The notes beneath the pieces were generated by a model, which searched no databases, was not told the origin of the DNA, and saw nothing but the letters and a program-made list of their open reading frames with translations. Positions 47,096-58,202 of a DNA stretch of 64,000 bases are shown in pieces; within the stretch, counting starts at the first letter, position 1, and each line of letters begins with the position of its first letter. Position numbers and translations under genes: made by a program. The stretch spans positions 4,154,001 through 4,218,000 of the forward strand of contig NZ_VIVK01000001.1 of the NCBI RefSeq assembly GCF_007828865.1. Direction: 5' to 3'. This DNA is from Kribbella amoyensis. GTDB taxonomy: Bacteria; Actinomycetota; Actinomycetes; Propionibacteriales; Kribbellaceae.

Positions 47096-47402
47096 AGTGG
47101 GTGGCTTTCCACGAAAGTGGGTGGTCGCCCTCGCACCCTGCGGGGAGCGAGCCCGGGGGTGGAGGGCGACCGGGGAGCAGTCCTTGGCGCCTACTCGATC
47201 GATGGATTCGCTACCGCACACGGATCCTGGAGTAGGCGCTTTCGGTGGACGGACCTTTGCACGTGCTGCCCAGCACGGACTGCTCCCGGTCCTGGGGTAC
47301 ACCCGGCGCCGACCGATTCTGTTGTCTGAAGCGGTTCACGAAGTGGTGCGGATCGGCGCAAGGACGGACAGACGATCCACAGTAGGCGCTCGCGCAACAG
47401 AA
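47096..47402. other. Highly structured non-coding element (possible ncRNA or mobile repeat) between holA and rpsT
   Basis: A series of perfect long inverted repeats. GGTCGCCCTC at 47123-47132 pairs with GAGGGCGACC at 47162-47171, with CACCC/GGGTG inside. GGGAGCAGTCC at 47173-47183 pairs with GGACTGCTCCC at 47277-47287 and encloses GCGCCTACTC (47187-47196) with GAGTAGGCGC (47230-47239) and hairpin CGTGCTG/CAGCACG (47262-47277). TTCTGTTG at 47317-47324 pairs with CAACAGAA at 47395-47402, enclosing GTCTG/CAGAC. AGTAGGCGC recurs a third time at 47381. AAGTGGGTGG is repeated at 47096 and 47115. No coding potential and no match to RNase P, tmRNA, SRP or 6S landmarks that I can see. The remaining bases 47403-47586 show nothing clear. 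Confidence 0.65.
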
Positions 47403-47586
47403 CACGAGCCGCAGCGGGTCGAATCCAGTGGGTCAAGCAGGTCCCGAACACCACAATTCAGCCGCTGCCGCAGAGCGCGGGCAGCCACGGCGGAGTACAA
47501 GTCGCTTGGGGCGGGTCCCCGGCAGATCACGCGGGGTCAGCTCAGCGCGGGCCTCATGGGCGAGGTGGTGCTGGCTCCAGGCACGC

Positions 47587-47630
47587 AAAAACGATCGGCC
47601 CGGTCCAATGGTGCTGGAGGGCCGATCGTT
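47587..47630 (-). terminator. Intrinsic terminator of rpsT
   Basis: On the minus strand AACGATCGGCCC (47630-47619) pairs perfectly with GGGCCGATCGTT (47601-47590), with the T-run continuing as five T in total. It begins ten bases after the rpsT stop and is a textbook rho-independent terminator. Confidence 0.93.
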
Positions 47631-47639
47631 CGGGCGTTG

Positions 47640-47900
47640 TCAGAGGGAAGCGGCCTTCTTGAAGATGGCGGACTTCCGGTTGGCAGCCTGGTTGGCGTGG
47701 ATGACACCCTTGCTGGCGGCCTTGTCGAGCAGACGGCCGGCCACGCGGGCGTGCTCCTGCGCCTTCGCGGAGTCGCCGGCCTCGGCGGACTCACGGAAAG
47801 CACGAACTGCCGTCTTGAGGGTCGACTTCACCGACTTGTTGCGAAGTCGCGCAGCCTCGTTCTGGCGGTTGCGCTTGATCTGGGACTTGATGTTCGCCAC
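47640..47900 (-). CDS. rpsT: 30S ribosomal protein S20
   Basis: 86 residues, full length for S20. It opens [20 protein letters not shown] with the conserved NK(S/A)[12 protein letters not shown] region and the C-terminal [19 protein letters not shown]. It is a primary binder of 16S rRNA in the 30S body. Transcribed opposite to holA as usual in actinobacteria, and followed by a strong terminator. Confidence 0.98.
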   Translation of the reverse strand: MANIKSQIKRNRQNEAARLRNKSVKSTLKTAVRAFRESAEAGDSAKAQEHARVAGRLLDKAASKGVIHANQAANRKSAIFKKAASL

Positions 47901-48036
47901 GGAGCAGAGCCTCGATCAGGAGTATGCGGTCAGTACAGGAAAAGGTGGTGCGTGCACGGGTGAGTACCAACGCACACGCGCGAAGAAACAGATTACCAAC
48001 AACCCCGCACCTCCACCAAACCAGCCGCCACCCAGC

Positions 48037-48525
48037 TCAGGCGGGGATCGCCTCGGCGGCGGCCTTCAGGCGGGTCAGGGTGGTTCTGATGCCTTGGGCG
48101 TTGAGGTCCCGGCGGTCACCCATCAGGCGGTTCATGACCTGGCGCAGAAGACGGGGTCGGTAGTCGGTCCACGATTCCGTCACCACGCACCCGCTCGCCG
48201 CGTCATCGCCGTCCACTCCCTCTGCGTCGACGGCGCGGAACTCGTACTTCCACTCGGCGACCTGGAGAGGACCGAAGTGGATGCGGAACCTCAGTTCGCG
48301 CCCTGGTTCGGCGACGAGGATCCGCCCCTGGGTGTGCCAGCGGGCCACACCGGCCCGGTTGTGGCCGATGAAGCGGGCGCCGGGGACCGCGTGTCTGGGG
48401 CGCCCGGTCCAGGTGACGCCGGTGCATTCGGGGCTCCACTCGCTCATCCGGGGAAGGTCGGCGACCAGGGCGTACACGTCGGCCGGCCGGGCCTGGACGG
48501 TGATCGACTCGTGGACGTCGGGCAT
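48037..48525 (-). CDS. SRPBCC-family (polyketide cyclase/dehydrase-like) protein
   Basis: 162 residues from ATG 48525, chosen for GGAGG five to six bases upstream. START-like helix-grip: ESITVQARPADVYALVADLP, MSEWSPECTGVTW, and C-terminal helix LNAQGIRTTLTRLKAAAEA. The W-S-P-E motif is common in the actinobacterial subgroup whose ligands are unknown. It lies between rpsT and a divergent subtilase gene, with no obvious operon partner. Confidence 0.85.
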   Translation of the reverse strand: MPDVHESITVQARPADVYALVADLPRMSEWSPECTGVTWTGRPRHAVPGARFIGHNRAGVARWHTQGRILVAEPGRELRFRIHFGPLQVAEWKYEFRAVDAEGVDGDDAASGCVVTESWTDYRPRLLRQVMNRLMGDRRDLNAQGIRTTLTRLKAAAEAIPA

Positions 48526-48697
48526 CGGTTCCTCCTGCTGTCCCGGGTGCGGGGGTGACACGGGTCGGACCGAGCGTGACATCAGCGGGGCGCACCGGCA
48601 TACTCGGGGCCCCGTGGCCCCCTCGTGGTCACGGTGCCGCAGCCACTCTGCTCCACCCAGCTCCGTCCACTGCTCTGTTCAGCCCTGGAGGAACTCC

Positions 48698-51697
48698 GTG
48701 CCAGCATCCGCCCGCAGGCGCCTGAAAGTGATCACCGTGGCCACCGTGTCCGCGACCGCTCTGGTCGTCTCGCTGGTGAACCACGCGACCGCGTCCACCA
48801 CTCCCGGCAGCGAGCCGGAACCGCAGGTCAAGGAGTCCGCGACCGGCGCCTACATCGTCCAGCTCGACGACAGCCCGGTCGCGGAGTACGACGGCGACAT
48901 CGCCGGTCTGCCCGCGACCCGGATCGTGCCCGGCGGCAAGCTGCTCCGGACCGCGACCCAGGTCGTGTCGTACGTCGAGCACCTGGCCCGTGAGCGCACC
49001 GAGGTGCTGGCCCAGGTCCCCGACGTGAAGAAGCTGTACGACTACAACTACACGTACGCCGGGTTCTCGGCGCGGATGTCGCACGACGAGGCGGTCAAGC
49101 TGGCCAAGGCGTCCGGTGTGAAGAGCGTCGAGCCGAGCGAACTGCAGAAGCAGGACACCGTGGACACCCCGCGGTTCCTGGGACTGTCCGGCCGCGGTGG
49201 CGCGTGGCAGCAGGCCGGTGGCGTCGACAAGGCCGGTGACGGCGTCATCGTCGGCGTGATCGACTCCGGGTTCGTGCCGGAGCGGGCCAGCTTCGCCCCG
49301 CTGAAGACGACCAAGCAGTCGGACGCGCTGATCGCGAAGAAGTGGAAGGGCACCTGCCAGGCCGGTACCGAGGCCCCGGTCACCTGCAACAACAAGGTGA
49401 TCGGCGCGCGGTACTTCGACGCCGGAATCGGCGACCGCCCGATCCCCGAGGAGTACCGCTCGCCTCGTGACTACGGCGGCCACGGCACCCACACCGCGAG
49501 CACGGCGGCCGGGAACTACGGCGTCGACATGTCGGTGCTCGGCCGGGACTACGGCAAGGGCTCCGGGATCGCCCCACACGCGCGGCTCGCGATCTACAAG
49601 GTGCTGTGGGCCGTGGACGCCAGCGGTGGCGGCAGCGGTACGGACGCGGACATCGTCGCCGGGATCGACGCGGCGGTCGCGGACGGCGTGGACGTGATCA
49701 ACTACTCGATCTCCGGATCCGGGTCCACCTTCGTCAACGCGACTGGCCTGGCGTTCCTGCGGGCCGCGCGGGCCGGCGTCTTCGTCTCGACCAGCGCGGG
49801 CAACACCGGCCCCGGCGTGAGCACGGTCGGCAAGAACTACCCGTGGGTGACGACGGTTGCCAACGGCACCCACGACCGCGACGTCCAGACCACGGTCACC
49901 CTCGGCAACGGCAAGGCGTACACGGGCGCGGGCATCGGCGCCGGGACGCCGTCCGCGCCGGTGATCCTGGCCAAGGACGCGGGCGTCGCCGGGGCGAACC
50001 AGACCAACCTGGTGCTGTGCATGCCGGACACGCTCGACCCGGCCAAGGTCGAGGGCAAGATCGTCGTCTGCGACCGCGGGGTGAGCGCCCGCGTCGACAA
50101 GAGCCTGCAGGTGAAGAACGCGGGCGGTATCGGCGTGATCCTGGTCAACCCGACCGCGAGCACGCTCGACTCCGACCTGCACTCGGTCCCGACGGTCCAC
50201 CTGGACCACGTCGCCGGCCCCGAGGTGAAGGCGTACGTCGGGTCCACCACGGCCCCGACCGCGCAGATCGGCGCGGCCCAGACGGTGCGGGTGAACGCGC
50301 CGAAGGTCGCCAGTACGTCGAGCCGCGGTCCCGCCCTCGCCGGGAACGGTGACCTGCTCAAGCCGGACGTGATGGCGCCCGGGACCAACGTGCTCGCCGC
50401 GACCACCGCGTTCAGCGCGGCCGGCGGCCAGTACGCGTTCATGAGCGGAACCTCGATGGCGGCGCCGCACGTCGCCGGGGCGGCCGCGGTGCTCAAGGGC
50501 AAGTACCCGACCTGGTCCCCGATGGCGATCAAGTCGGCGCTGCTCACCACCGGGACGGACCTGGACAGCAGCGGCAAGCCGATCCAGAACGACTCCGGGT
50601 CGCCGGGCAACCCGTTCGGCTACGGCGCCGGCCTGATCCAGCCGAAGAACGCGATGGACCCGGGTCTGGTCTACGACTCCTCCTACGACGACTGGGCCAA
50701 GTTCGTCTGCGGATCCGGCCAGGTCGCGTCCACGCACGAACTGTGCGCCAAGGGCAAGATCGACCCGAGCGACCTGAACTATCCGACCATCGCGATCGGC
50801 GACCTGGCCGGCAAGCAGACGGTCCAGCGGACGGTCCGCAACGTCGGCAAGCTGCCCGAGGCGTACTTCCCGAAGGTCGAGGGACTCGCCGGGTTCAAGG
50901 TGACGGTCACTCCGAAGGTCCTGGTCGTCCTGCCGGGCCAGTCGGCGACGTACAAGGTCACCGTCGAGCACAACGGCGCCCCGCTCGAGCAGTACTCGTT
51001 CGGCAAGCTCAACTGGCGTTCCGCCCGGCACGTGGTGAGCAGCACGGTCGCGGTGCGCCCGCTGACGGTCAAGGCGCCGGTCCAGGTGAGCGGCGCGGGT
51101 ACCAGCGGTTCGGTGCAGGTCCCGCTCACCGCGGGGTACTCGGGCACGCTGCAGACCTCGGTGAGCGGCCTGGTCCCGGCGACGACCGAGCAGGCGACGC
51201 TGAAGAACCCGGGTGGCGTGTCCTTCCCGACGACGAACCCGGCGCCGAACGACCACGTCGCCAAGTTCACGGTGAACGTGCCGGCCGGGACGAAGTACGC
51301 GCGGTTCTCCACGTTCGACGCGGACTACCCGGCGGGGACAGACCTCGACGTGTTCGTGTACCGCGCGGGGACGTCGACGCTGCTCGGTTCGAGTACGGGT
51401 GGTTCGGCGGAGGAAGAGGTGAACCTGGCCCAGCCCGCGGGCGGTGCGTACGACGTGTACGTGGACTTCTACGCGGGAGCCGCTGAACAGGCGGTCAAGC
51501 TGGACCACTGGGAGGTGAACGCCTCGACCGGCAACCTCACCGCGACCCCGGAGACCCAGCAGGTCACCGCTGCGAGCCAGGTGTCGGTCACAGCGGCCTG
51601 GACCGGCCTCACCGCAGGCACGCGGTACCTGGGCCAGCTGAACTTCTCGGACGGAGCGGACGGCCGCGGTACGACGGTCGTCCGGGTGAACGGCTAA
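48698..51697 (+). CDS. Secreted S8-family serine protease (subtilase)
   Basis: 999 residues from GTG 48698, with GGAGGAA seven bases upstream. Sec signal peptide (about residues 1-30), an I9 propeptide (GAYIVQLDDSPVAEY), and a catalytic domain with Asp189 (VIVGVIDSGF), His262 (GGHGTHTAS) and Ser586 (SGTSMAAPHVAG). A protease-associated insert lies between His and Ser (KIVVCDRGVSARVDKSLQVK), and a fibronectin-like C-terminal region ends in a PPC-like domain. This layout matches large extracellular subtilases of soil actinobacteria. The stop overlaps the convergent gene by four bases. Confidence 0.95.
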   Translation: MPASARRRLKVITVATVSATALVVSLVNHATASTTPGSEPEPQVKESATGAYIVQLDDSPVAEYDGDIAGLPATRIVPGGKLLRTATQVVSYVEHLARERTEVLAQVPDVKKLYDYNYTYAGFSARMSHDEAVKLAKASGVKSVEPSELQKQDTVDTPRFLGLSGRGGAWQQAGGVDKAGDGVIVGVIDSGFVPERASFAPLKTTKQSDALIAKKWKGTCQAGTEAPVTCNNKVIGARYFDAGIGDRPIPEEYRSPRDYGGHGTHTASTAAGNYGVDMSVLGRDYGKGSGIAPHARLAIYKVLWAVDASGGGSGTDADIVAGIDAAVADGVDVINYSISGSGSTFVNATGLAFLRAARAGVFVSTSAGNTGPGVSTVGKNYPWVTTVANGTHDRDVQTTVTLGNGKAYTGAGIGAGTPSAPVILAKDAGVAGANQTNLVLCMPDTLDPAKVEGKIVVCDRGVSARVDKSLQVKNAGGIGVILVNPTASTLDSDLHSVPTVHLDHVAGPEVKAYVGSTTAPTAQIGAAQTVRVNAPKVASTSSRGPALAGNGDLLKPDVMAPGTNVLAATTAFSAAGGQYAFMSGTSMAAPHVAGAAAVLKGKYPTWSPMAIKSALLTTGTDLDSSGKPIQNDSGSPGNPFGYGAGLIQPKNAMDPGLVYDSSYDDWAKFVCGSGQVASTHELCAKGKIDPSDLNYPTIAIGDLAGKQTVQRTVRNVGKLPEAYFPKVEGLAGFKVTVTPKVLVVLPGQSATYKVTVEHNGAPLEQYSFGKLNWRSARHVVSSTVAVRPLTVKAPVQVSGAGTSGSVQVPLTAGYSGTLQTSVSGLVPATTEQATLKNPGGVSFPTTNPAPNDHVAKFTVNVPAGTKYARFSTFDADYPAGTDLDVFVYRAGTSTLLGSSTGGSAEEEVNLAQPAGGAYDVYVDFYAGAAEQAVKLDHWEVNASTGNLTATPETQQVTAASQVSVTAAWTGLTAGTRYLGQLNFSDGADGRGTTVVRVNG

Positions 51698-52809
51698 GGC
51701 TGGATCAGCCTGAAGGCGCGGACGGGCGGCGAGGTGTAGGCGACCTCACAGCCGCCCGTCCGTACGTCGCAGCGGTACACCGACTGCCGAGACCGGTCCA
51801 GTTGCTTGACCACCAGCAGGTGGTTCGCGTCCTCGAAGACCGGCTGCGCCAACGGCCTCACGATCCCCTCCACCGCCAACTGGGTGACCTTGCCGGAGTC
51901 CACCGAGACGGCGTGGCGTTCGTCGATGTCCACGATGGTCCGGCCGTCCGGGGAGAGCACCGGATCGTCGTGCCGAGGAGTCTCGGCGCGGCAGTACTCG
52001 CGATCGACCGTGAGCTTGCCCTGCACCAACCGGCCCGCCACGAAGCATGCCTTTCCGCCGTACCCGGTGGTCAGCAGCACCCGATCGGTACTGCCCGGTG
52101 CGGCCAGCCCGAGCGCGTACCCGGGGACGTCGAGCGTGGTGACGCGGTCCGTCCGGGGATCCCACACGGAGGGCTGCGCGGTGCTGGTGTAGGCCGGCTG
52201 CCACCAGAGCCCGTTGATGTTCCAAGCCAACAGGTCGACGGTCTGATGGGGGACCGTCTTGGCCGCGATCTCCTTCCCGCTGGACAGGTCGACCACGACG
52301 ATGCGGGCGCGTCCTCGGTCGTCGCTCACCGACGTGGCCATCCGGGTCCGGTCGGGTGACACGGCGACGCTTCGCGGGCCGAGCGGACCGACCAATGTGA
52401 CCGTGCCGTCGGGGTGGAGGACGCCGGCGCGATGGCTGTCCTGCTGCTTCACGGTCCCCACGAGCCAGCCCGCGGCGACCCGCTGGTCGACGGTCCACGC
52501 TCCGGCCGGAAGCTGAACGGTGCGCGCTCCGTCGTGCAGCGTCTGTTGCTTGTCCACGACCAGGTACGGAACGCCCAGGCCCGGTACCGGCTCGTCGGTG
52601 GGCGGCCGCTCGTCCGAGCGCGTCCAGTGGATCACCAGCGGGACGGCCAGGGCGATCATCGCGACGACGGCGGCCGCAGCGGCGAGAGCCGGCCAGGTCC
52701 GGCGACGGCCTGGGCGATCGAGATCGAGGGACGGGAGCTCGGCGTCCTCGGGGATCCGGCCGGCCTCCGCCTGGAGGAGGTCGCGGAGACGGGTCTCGCT
52801 GTCGGTCAT
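51694..52809 (-). CDS. Membrane-anchored beta-propeller-like partner of a SigE-type sigma factor
   Basis: 371 residues from ATG 52809, overlapping the sigma gene stop (ATGA). A short cytoplasmic part (about 40 residues, beginning TDSETRLRDLLQAEAG), one membrane segment (about 39-60), then an exterior domain with repeated blade-like units such as PRSVAVSPDRTRMATS and DDPVLSPDGRTIVDID, resembling TolB/WD-type propellers. Four cysteines sit in the exterior part. Position suggests an anti-sigma or sensor role, although no classical zinc anti-sigma motif is seen. It resembles the protein at 54374-55597. Confidence 0.8.
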   Translation of the reverse strand: MTDSETRLRDLLQAEAGRIPEDAELPSLDLDRPGRRRTWPALAAAAAVVAMIALAVPLVIHWTRSDERPPTDEPVPGLGVPYLVVDKQQTLHDGARTVQLPAGAWTVDQRVAAGWLVGTVKQQDSHRAGVLHPDGTVTLVGPLGPRSVAVSPDRTRMATSVSDDRGRARIVVVDLSSGKEIAAKTVPHQTVDLLAWNINGLWWQPAYTSTAQPSVWDPRTDRVTTLDVPGYALGLAAPGSTDRVLLTTGYGGKACFVAGRLVQGKLTVDREYCRAETPRHDDPVLSPDGRTIVDIDERHAVSVDSGKVTQLAVEGIVRPLAQPVFEDANHLLVVKQLDRSRQSVYRCDVRTGGCEVAYTSPPVRAFRLIQP

Positions 52810-53345
52810 CGCTGTTCCTCGAGTTTGCGGGTCAGGATCGCGAGGCCACGCGACGCGGTGGACCGGGCGCCGGACTCGCTGATCCCGAGCAGGCGGGCGA
52901 TCTCGGCGTGGCTGAGGTCCAGGTAGTACCGCAGGACGAGGACCTCGCGGGTCCGGAGCGGCACGCTGCGCAGGGCGAGTTGCACCTCTCGCCGGTTCTC
53001 GCTCAGCTCGGCCGCGCTCTCGGCGGACTCGTCCGGACGAACGGCAGGTGGTAGGTAGAGACGGGCAACGCGACGCCTGCGCAGTACGGAGCGGCTGCGG
53101 TTGAGAACTGTGCTGCGCAAGTACTGCAGCGCCTTGGTGTCGTCCTTCAACGGCCACCGCCGGTACAACTCGGTGAAGGCCTCTTGGACCACGTCCTCGG
53201 CCGACGGCCGGTCGTCGACGATCAGCACGGCCAGCCGCACCAGGCCCAGCCAGTGCTCGCGGTACAGCCTCGCGACAGCGGCCGTCCGGTCGTCGGGGAC
53301 CGGTACCGGCTGGGCTCGCCCGAGGCTCACCATCGGATTCGTCAC
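52806..53345 (-). CDS. SigE-family ECF RNA polymerase sigma factor
   Basis: 179 residues. Region 2: AVARLYREHWLGLVRLAVLI and DRPSAEDVVQEAFTELYRRW. Region 4: REVLVLRYYLDLSHAEIARL with LGISESGARSTASRGL. This is the compact actinobacterial 'SigE family' type. It is followed by an overlapping membrane-partner gene likely to control its release. Paralogous to the sigma factor at 55594; the two share [22 protein letters not shown] and RREV segments. Confidence 0.92.
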   Translation of the reverse strand: MTNPMVSLGRAQPVPVPDDRTAAVARLYREHWLGLVRLAVLIVDDRPSAEDVVQEAFTELYRRWPLKDDTKALQYLRSTVLNRSRSVLRRRRVARLYLPPAVRPDESAESAAELSENRREVQLALRSVPLRTREVLVLRYYLDLSHAEIARLLGISESGARSTASRGLAILTRKLEEQR

Positions 53346-53379
53346 ACCCCAGAGACGCGCGAGCCGCCGGAACGCTGCA

Positions 53380-54279
53380 TCAGGTCACTCGTTCACGCAA
53401 CCAGTCGAGGCAGACCAGGGCGAACTCGCGTTGCCAGGAACGCATCGTCGGCAACCCGGGCGGAGCCGGCTGAGCCGAGCCCCACCAGAGCCCACCGGAG
53501 AACGCCGCGATGAACCCGGTGATGCCGTCGTCGTCCGGGAAATCCGGGAGCGTCAGCGATCCGCGCATGTCGGCCCGGAGGATCACGGGGTCGGCCCACG
53601 TGGGCGCGGCGGCCGCGTGCGCCCAGTCGATGAACACCACACGGTCGTCGGTGAGGATCAGGTTGTCCGCCCGTAGATCCCAGTGCGCGAGCGCCTCGGT
53701 CTTCGCCAGCGCCCGCATCCCGGTCCGCGCGAGCTCGGCGAACTCCTCCTCACGGCCGGCAGCCCAGTCCGGTACCGGGAGGTTGTCGGCGATCACCAGG
53801 TCCCACCGGGAGAGGAACCCCTCACTCCGTACCGCGGCGACCGGCGCATCCGGCCAGGGCGACGGGGTGAGCGCCTCGGTGAGGTCGGCGAGGGCACCGA
53901 GGACCCGGTCGGCGTCAGCGCGGTCCCACGGGTGCGGGGGAAGGCGGCCGTCGATGTCCTCCAGCAACATCGCCACCCACTCGCCGTCGTCGTACACCTC
54001 GTACAACCGCGGCACCTGGGGGAGCGGCGAGATCGCCTGCATGGCGGCGATCTCCCGGCGGAACAGGGTGGGCGTGTCGGGGTTGAGCTCCGGCCCGACG
54101 CCCTTGACGAAAGCCCGCCGGCCGGAAGCGGTCACCAACCGAGCGGCAACCCCAGGCGAAAACCCGCCCACCTGAGTAGAAGCCGAAACCACAGCAGACC
54201 CGAGCGAGTCCTCGACCCAGGCCCGAACCCGCCCCGGAGCCTGTTCGTAGGCCAAGCGGGTCCCCAGTGCGTGCGCCAT
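53380..54279 (-). CDS. Aminoglycoside phosphotransferase-family (APH) kinase
   Basis: 299 residues from ATG 54279; a longer frame upstream is antisense to the neighbouring gene. Kinase-like fold with the ATP-lobe lysine in RRAFVKGVG, the catalytic loop LAHWDLRADNLILTDDRV (Asp201), and the metal-binding VVFIDWAHA. Substrate unknown; many chromosomal members are not resistance enzymes. It lies between the two sigma-factor modules, all on the minus strand. Confidence 0.87.
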   Translation of the reverse strand: MAHALGTRLAYEQAPGRVRAWVEDSLGSAVVSASTQVGGFSPGVAARLVTASGRRAFVKGVGPELNPDTPTLFRREIAAMQAISPLPQVPRLYEVYDDGEWVAMLLEDIDGRLPPHPWDRADADRVLGALADLTEALTPSPWPDAPVAAVRSEGFLSRWDLVIADNLPVPDWAAGREEEFAELARTGMRALAKTEALAHWDLRADNLILTDDRVVFIDWAHAAAAPTWADPVILRADMRGSLTLPDFPDDDGITGFIAAFSGGLWWGSAQPAPPGLPTMRSWQREFALVCLDWLRERVT

Positions 54280-54373
54280 GCCTACCGAGGGTAGATGGTC
54301 TCGCCACCCGGCCGCGGCCGGTTTTCCACCGGCCGGACTGTCGCCCGGCCGGTGGCTCTGCCGCTGGAAGGGA

Positions 54374-55597
54374 TCAGGGGCGTCCGAGGTCGGGGCCGGC
54401 CGGGCCGGTCTGCTGGGGACCATCCTCGATCCGCTCGCAGCGCCCACCGGCGACGTCACAGCGAAGGGTCGCTTCGCGGGTCGACCCCACTCCCGTCTGG
54501 TCGATCAGGTGAGTGTCGTCCTCCCAGATGGCCTGGAAGTCCGCGTCGAGCAGGAGCGGCGATACGTTCAGCCGCGTCCTGGCCCCGGTTTCGACCTCGA
54601 TCCCTGCCACCACGGCGCCTCCGGTCACGAGGAGTTCCCCGTCCGGTGAAAGCGCCGCGCCGCTGGCGCCGCACTGTTCCCGGACAGTTCGCAACCGGGT
54701 GCCCTCCAGGACGGCGACACGGACACAGGGACCTGGCCCCTTGCCGTCCTCGTCGACTTGCTCCTGCTCGCTGAGCAGCAGGCGGTCTGTCGTCCGGTAC
54801 GCCGTCAGGCGCCGCCCGCTGGTGTCCACGGACACCGGGTCGGAGCCCGGCACCCACAGCTGGGTCCGGGAGCGCTCGCGCTCGGGCATGAACCAGATCC
54901 CGTTGCTGTTCCAGCCCAGCACCTCGGCCTCCCGGTCGGTCGGCCAGGAGGTGGCCTCCTTGCCGGTGGCAACGTTTCGGACGGTCACCCGGGCCTGGTC
55001 GTCCCCGGTCGGGGTGACGAACACGACCTGCGACCGGTCGGGGGAGAGGCTGAACCCGTCGCCGGTGAACGGACCGAACGACCGGTACGCGCCGGAGGTG
55101 TCCAGCCGCCCGATCTCGAGCTCGCCCCCGGAGCCGTAGCGCTGCCGGCCGATGATCCACCCACAGTCGACCCGGCCCAGGCTGAAGTACGTGAAGCCCT
55201 TCTCGACCGGAACGCGAACCCCCAGGTCCTCGAGGTAGCCACCCGCCCCCTCGCGGTTCGGCGCCATCGTGAACGGGACTCGCGGTGGCGGGCCGAACGG
55301 CAGCTTGTCCAGTTCCGGGGTCGCCGGCTTTGTACCGTTCTGCCGCGGGTAGGCCAACGGCTCGACGGCCGGCGGTGCGGCGCAGGTGCCGGTGGCGACC
55401 TGGCCGCGGTCGTCGTTCCGGGAGAGGACCACCGGTACGGCGACCGCCGCGATCACGGCCGCCGCCGCGACCGCGATCACCAGGACCGGCCGCGTACGCC
55501 GTACCGGCCGAACAGGAACCGGCGGCGGTACGGCGTCGCCCGGGACGGTCCGGGCCGCGGCGTCGAGGGCGTCGGTCAGACGCTGGTCGAGGTTCAT
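54374..55597 (-). CDS. Membrane-anchored beta-propeller-like partner of a SigE-type sigma factor (second copy)
   Basis: 407 residues, overlapping the sigma factor stop by four bases. A cytoplasmic start (LDQRLTDALDAAARTVPGD), one membrane segment (about 38-60), then propeller-like repeats (GDGFSLSPDRSQVVFVTPTG, AEVLGWNSNGIWFMPE, ASGAALSPDGELLVTGG). Several blocks echo the protein at 51694: 'WN.NG.W', 'SPD.R..' and a terminal cysteine pair. This supports a duplicated sigma/partner module. Role as anti-sigma is inferred from position only. Confidence 0.8.
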   Translation of the reverse strand: MNLDQRLTDALDAAARTVPGDAVPPPVPVRPVRRTRPVLVIAVAAAAVIAAVAVPVVLSRNDDRGQVATGTCAAPPAVEPLAYPRQNGTKPATPELDKLPFGPPPRVPFTMAPNREGAGGYLEDLGVRVPVEKGFTYFSLGRVDCGWIIGRQRYGSGGELEIGRLDTSGAYRSFGPFTGDGFSLSPDRSQVVFVTPTGDDQARVTVRNVATGKEATSWPTDREAEVLGWNSNGIWFMPERERSRTQLWVPGSDPVSVDTSGRRLTAYRTTDRLLLSEQEQVDEDGKGPGPCVRVAVLEGTRLRTVREQCGASGAALSPDGELLVTGGAVVAGIEVETGARTRLNVSPLLLDADFQAIWEDDTHLIDQTGVGSTREATLRCDVAGGRCERIEDGPQQTGPAGPDLGRP

Positions 55598-56130
55598 CGA
55601 TCCTCCTGCAGCTTCGCGCCCAGGGATTTCAGCGCCCGGGAGATGGTGGAACGGACGGTGACCGTGGTGATGCCGAGCGTCTGGGCGATCTCGGCGTCGG
55701 ACAGGTGCAGGTAGAAGCGCATCACCAGCACCTCTCGCCGCCGGGTCGGCAGGGTCGCCAGCGCGGCCAGCACCTCGCGGCGGTCCTCGCCGAGCATCGC
55801 CTGGCTCTCGGCGGACCAGACCGGCGGATCGACGGGCTGCCGATGCAGTACGGCGAGCTTGCGGCGGCGCAGGACCGAGCGGCTGGTGTTCAGCACGGCC
55901 GACCGTAGGTACGCCTCGACCCTGGTCCCGTCCTTGATCTTGTCCCAGCGCCGGTACACGGCCGCGAACGACTCCTGCACGGCGTCCTCGGCCGAGGCGC
56001 GGTCGCCCAGCATCAGCAGCGCCAGCCGGACCATTCCCGCCCAGTGCTCCCGATAGAGGAGGGTGATCGCCGCCTCACGCTCCGCGTCAGGTGGTGGATG
56101 AGCAGGGGATCGGCCCAGGCCCAGTGTCAT
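55594..56130 (-). CDS. SigE-family ECF RNA polymerase sigma factor (second copy)
   Basis: 178 residues from ATG 56130 (GTG 56160 would add ten). Region 2: [20 protein letters not shown] and [20 protein letters not shown]. Region 4: [20 protein letters not shown] with [16 protein letters not shown]. It lies divergent to lepA and is followed by a membrane-partner gene that overlaps it. Together they duplicate the 51694-53345 module. Confidence 0.92.
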   Translation of the reverse strand: MTLGLGRSPAHPPPDAEREAAITLLYREHWAGMVRLALLMLGDRASAEDAVQESFAAVYRRWDKIKDGTRVEAYLRSAVLNTSRSVLRRRKLAVLHRQPVDPPVWSAESQAMLGEDRREVLAALATLPTRRREVLVMRFYLHLSDAEIAQTLGITTVTVRSTISRALKSLGAKLQEDR

Positions 56131-56265
56131 GTTGGTCACGGTAGAGAGACCCCGGTCCACGCCGTTTGTTGCACGGCCGGACGCTTCGATGCGGAAACGG
56201 CTGGCGTGTCATGGGAAGATGGAGCAGTTGTCCTGTCTCCACCCTCAGACGAACTGGATCCCTCC

Positions 56266-58152
<1,887 letters not shown>

Positions 58153-58202
58153 GTCGTCAGGGTGGGTCTGCCCCGCTCCCTTCGAGTCAGGAGACCCACC
58201 AA

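Noticed and set aside
44620..47136. 838-codon minus-strand frame over comEC/holA
   Set aside because: Antisense to two well-recognised genes; no domain motif in translation.
47096..47402. RNase P RNA, tmRNA, SRP RNA or 6S RNA
   Set aside because: None of the conserved sequence blocks of those RNAs is visible; left as an unidentified structured element.
47088..47963. 291-codon plus-strand frame across the structured element and antisense to rpsT
   Set aside because: Overlaps a ribosomal protein gene on the other strand and a set of inverted repeats; composition is not protein-like and no start signal is present.
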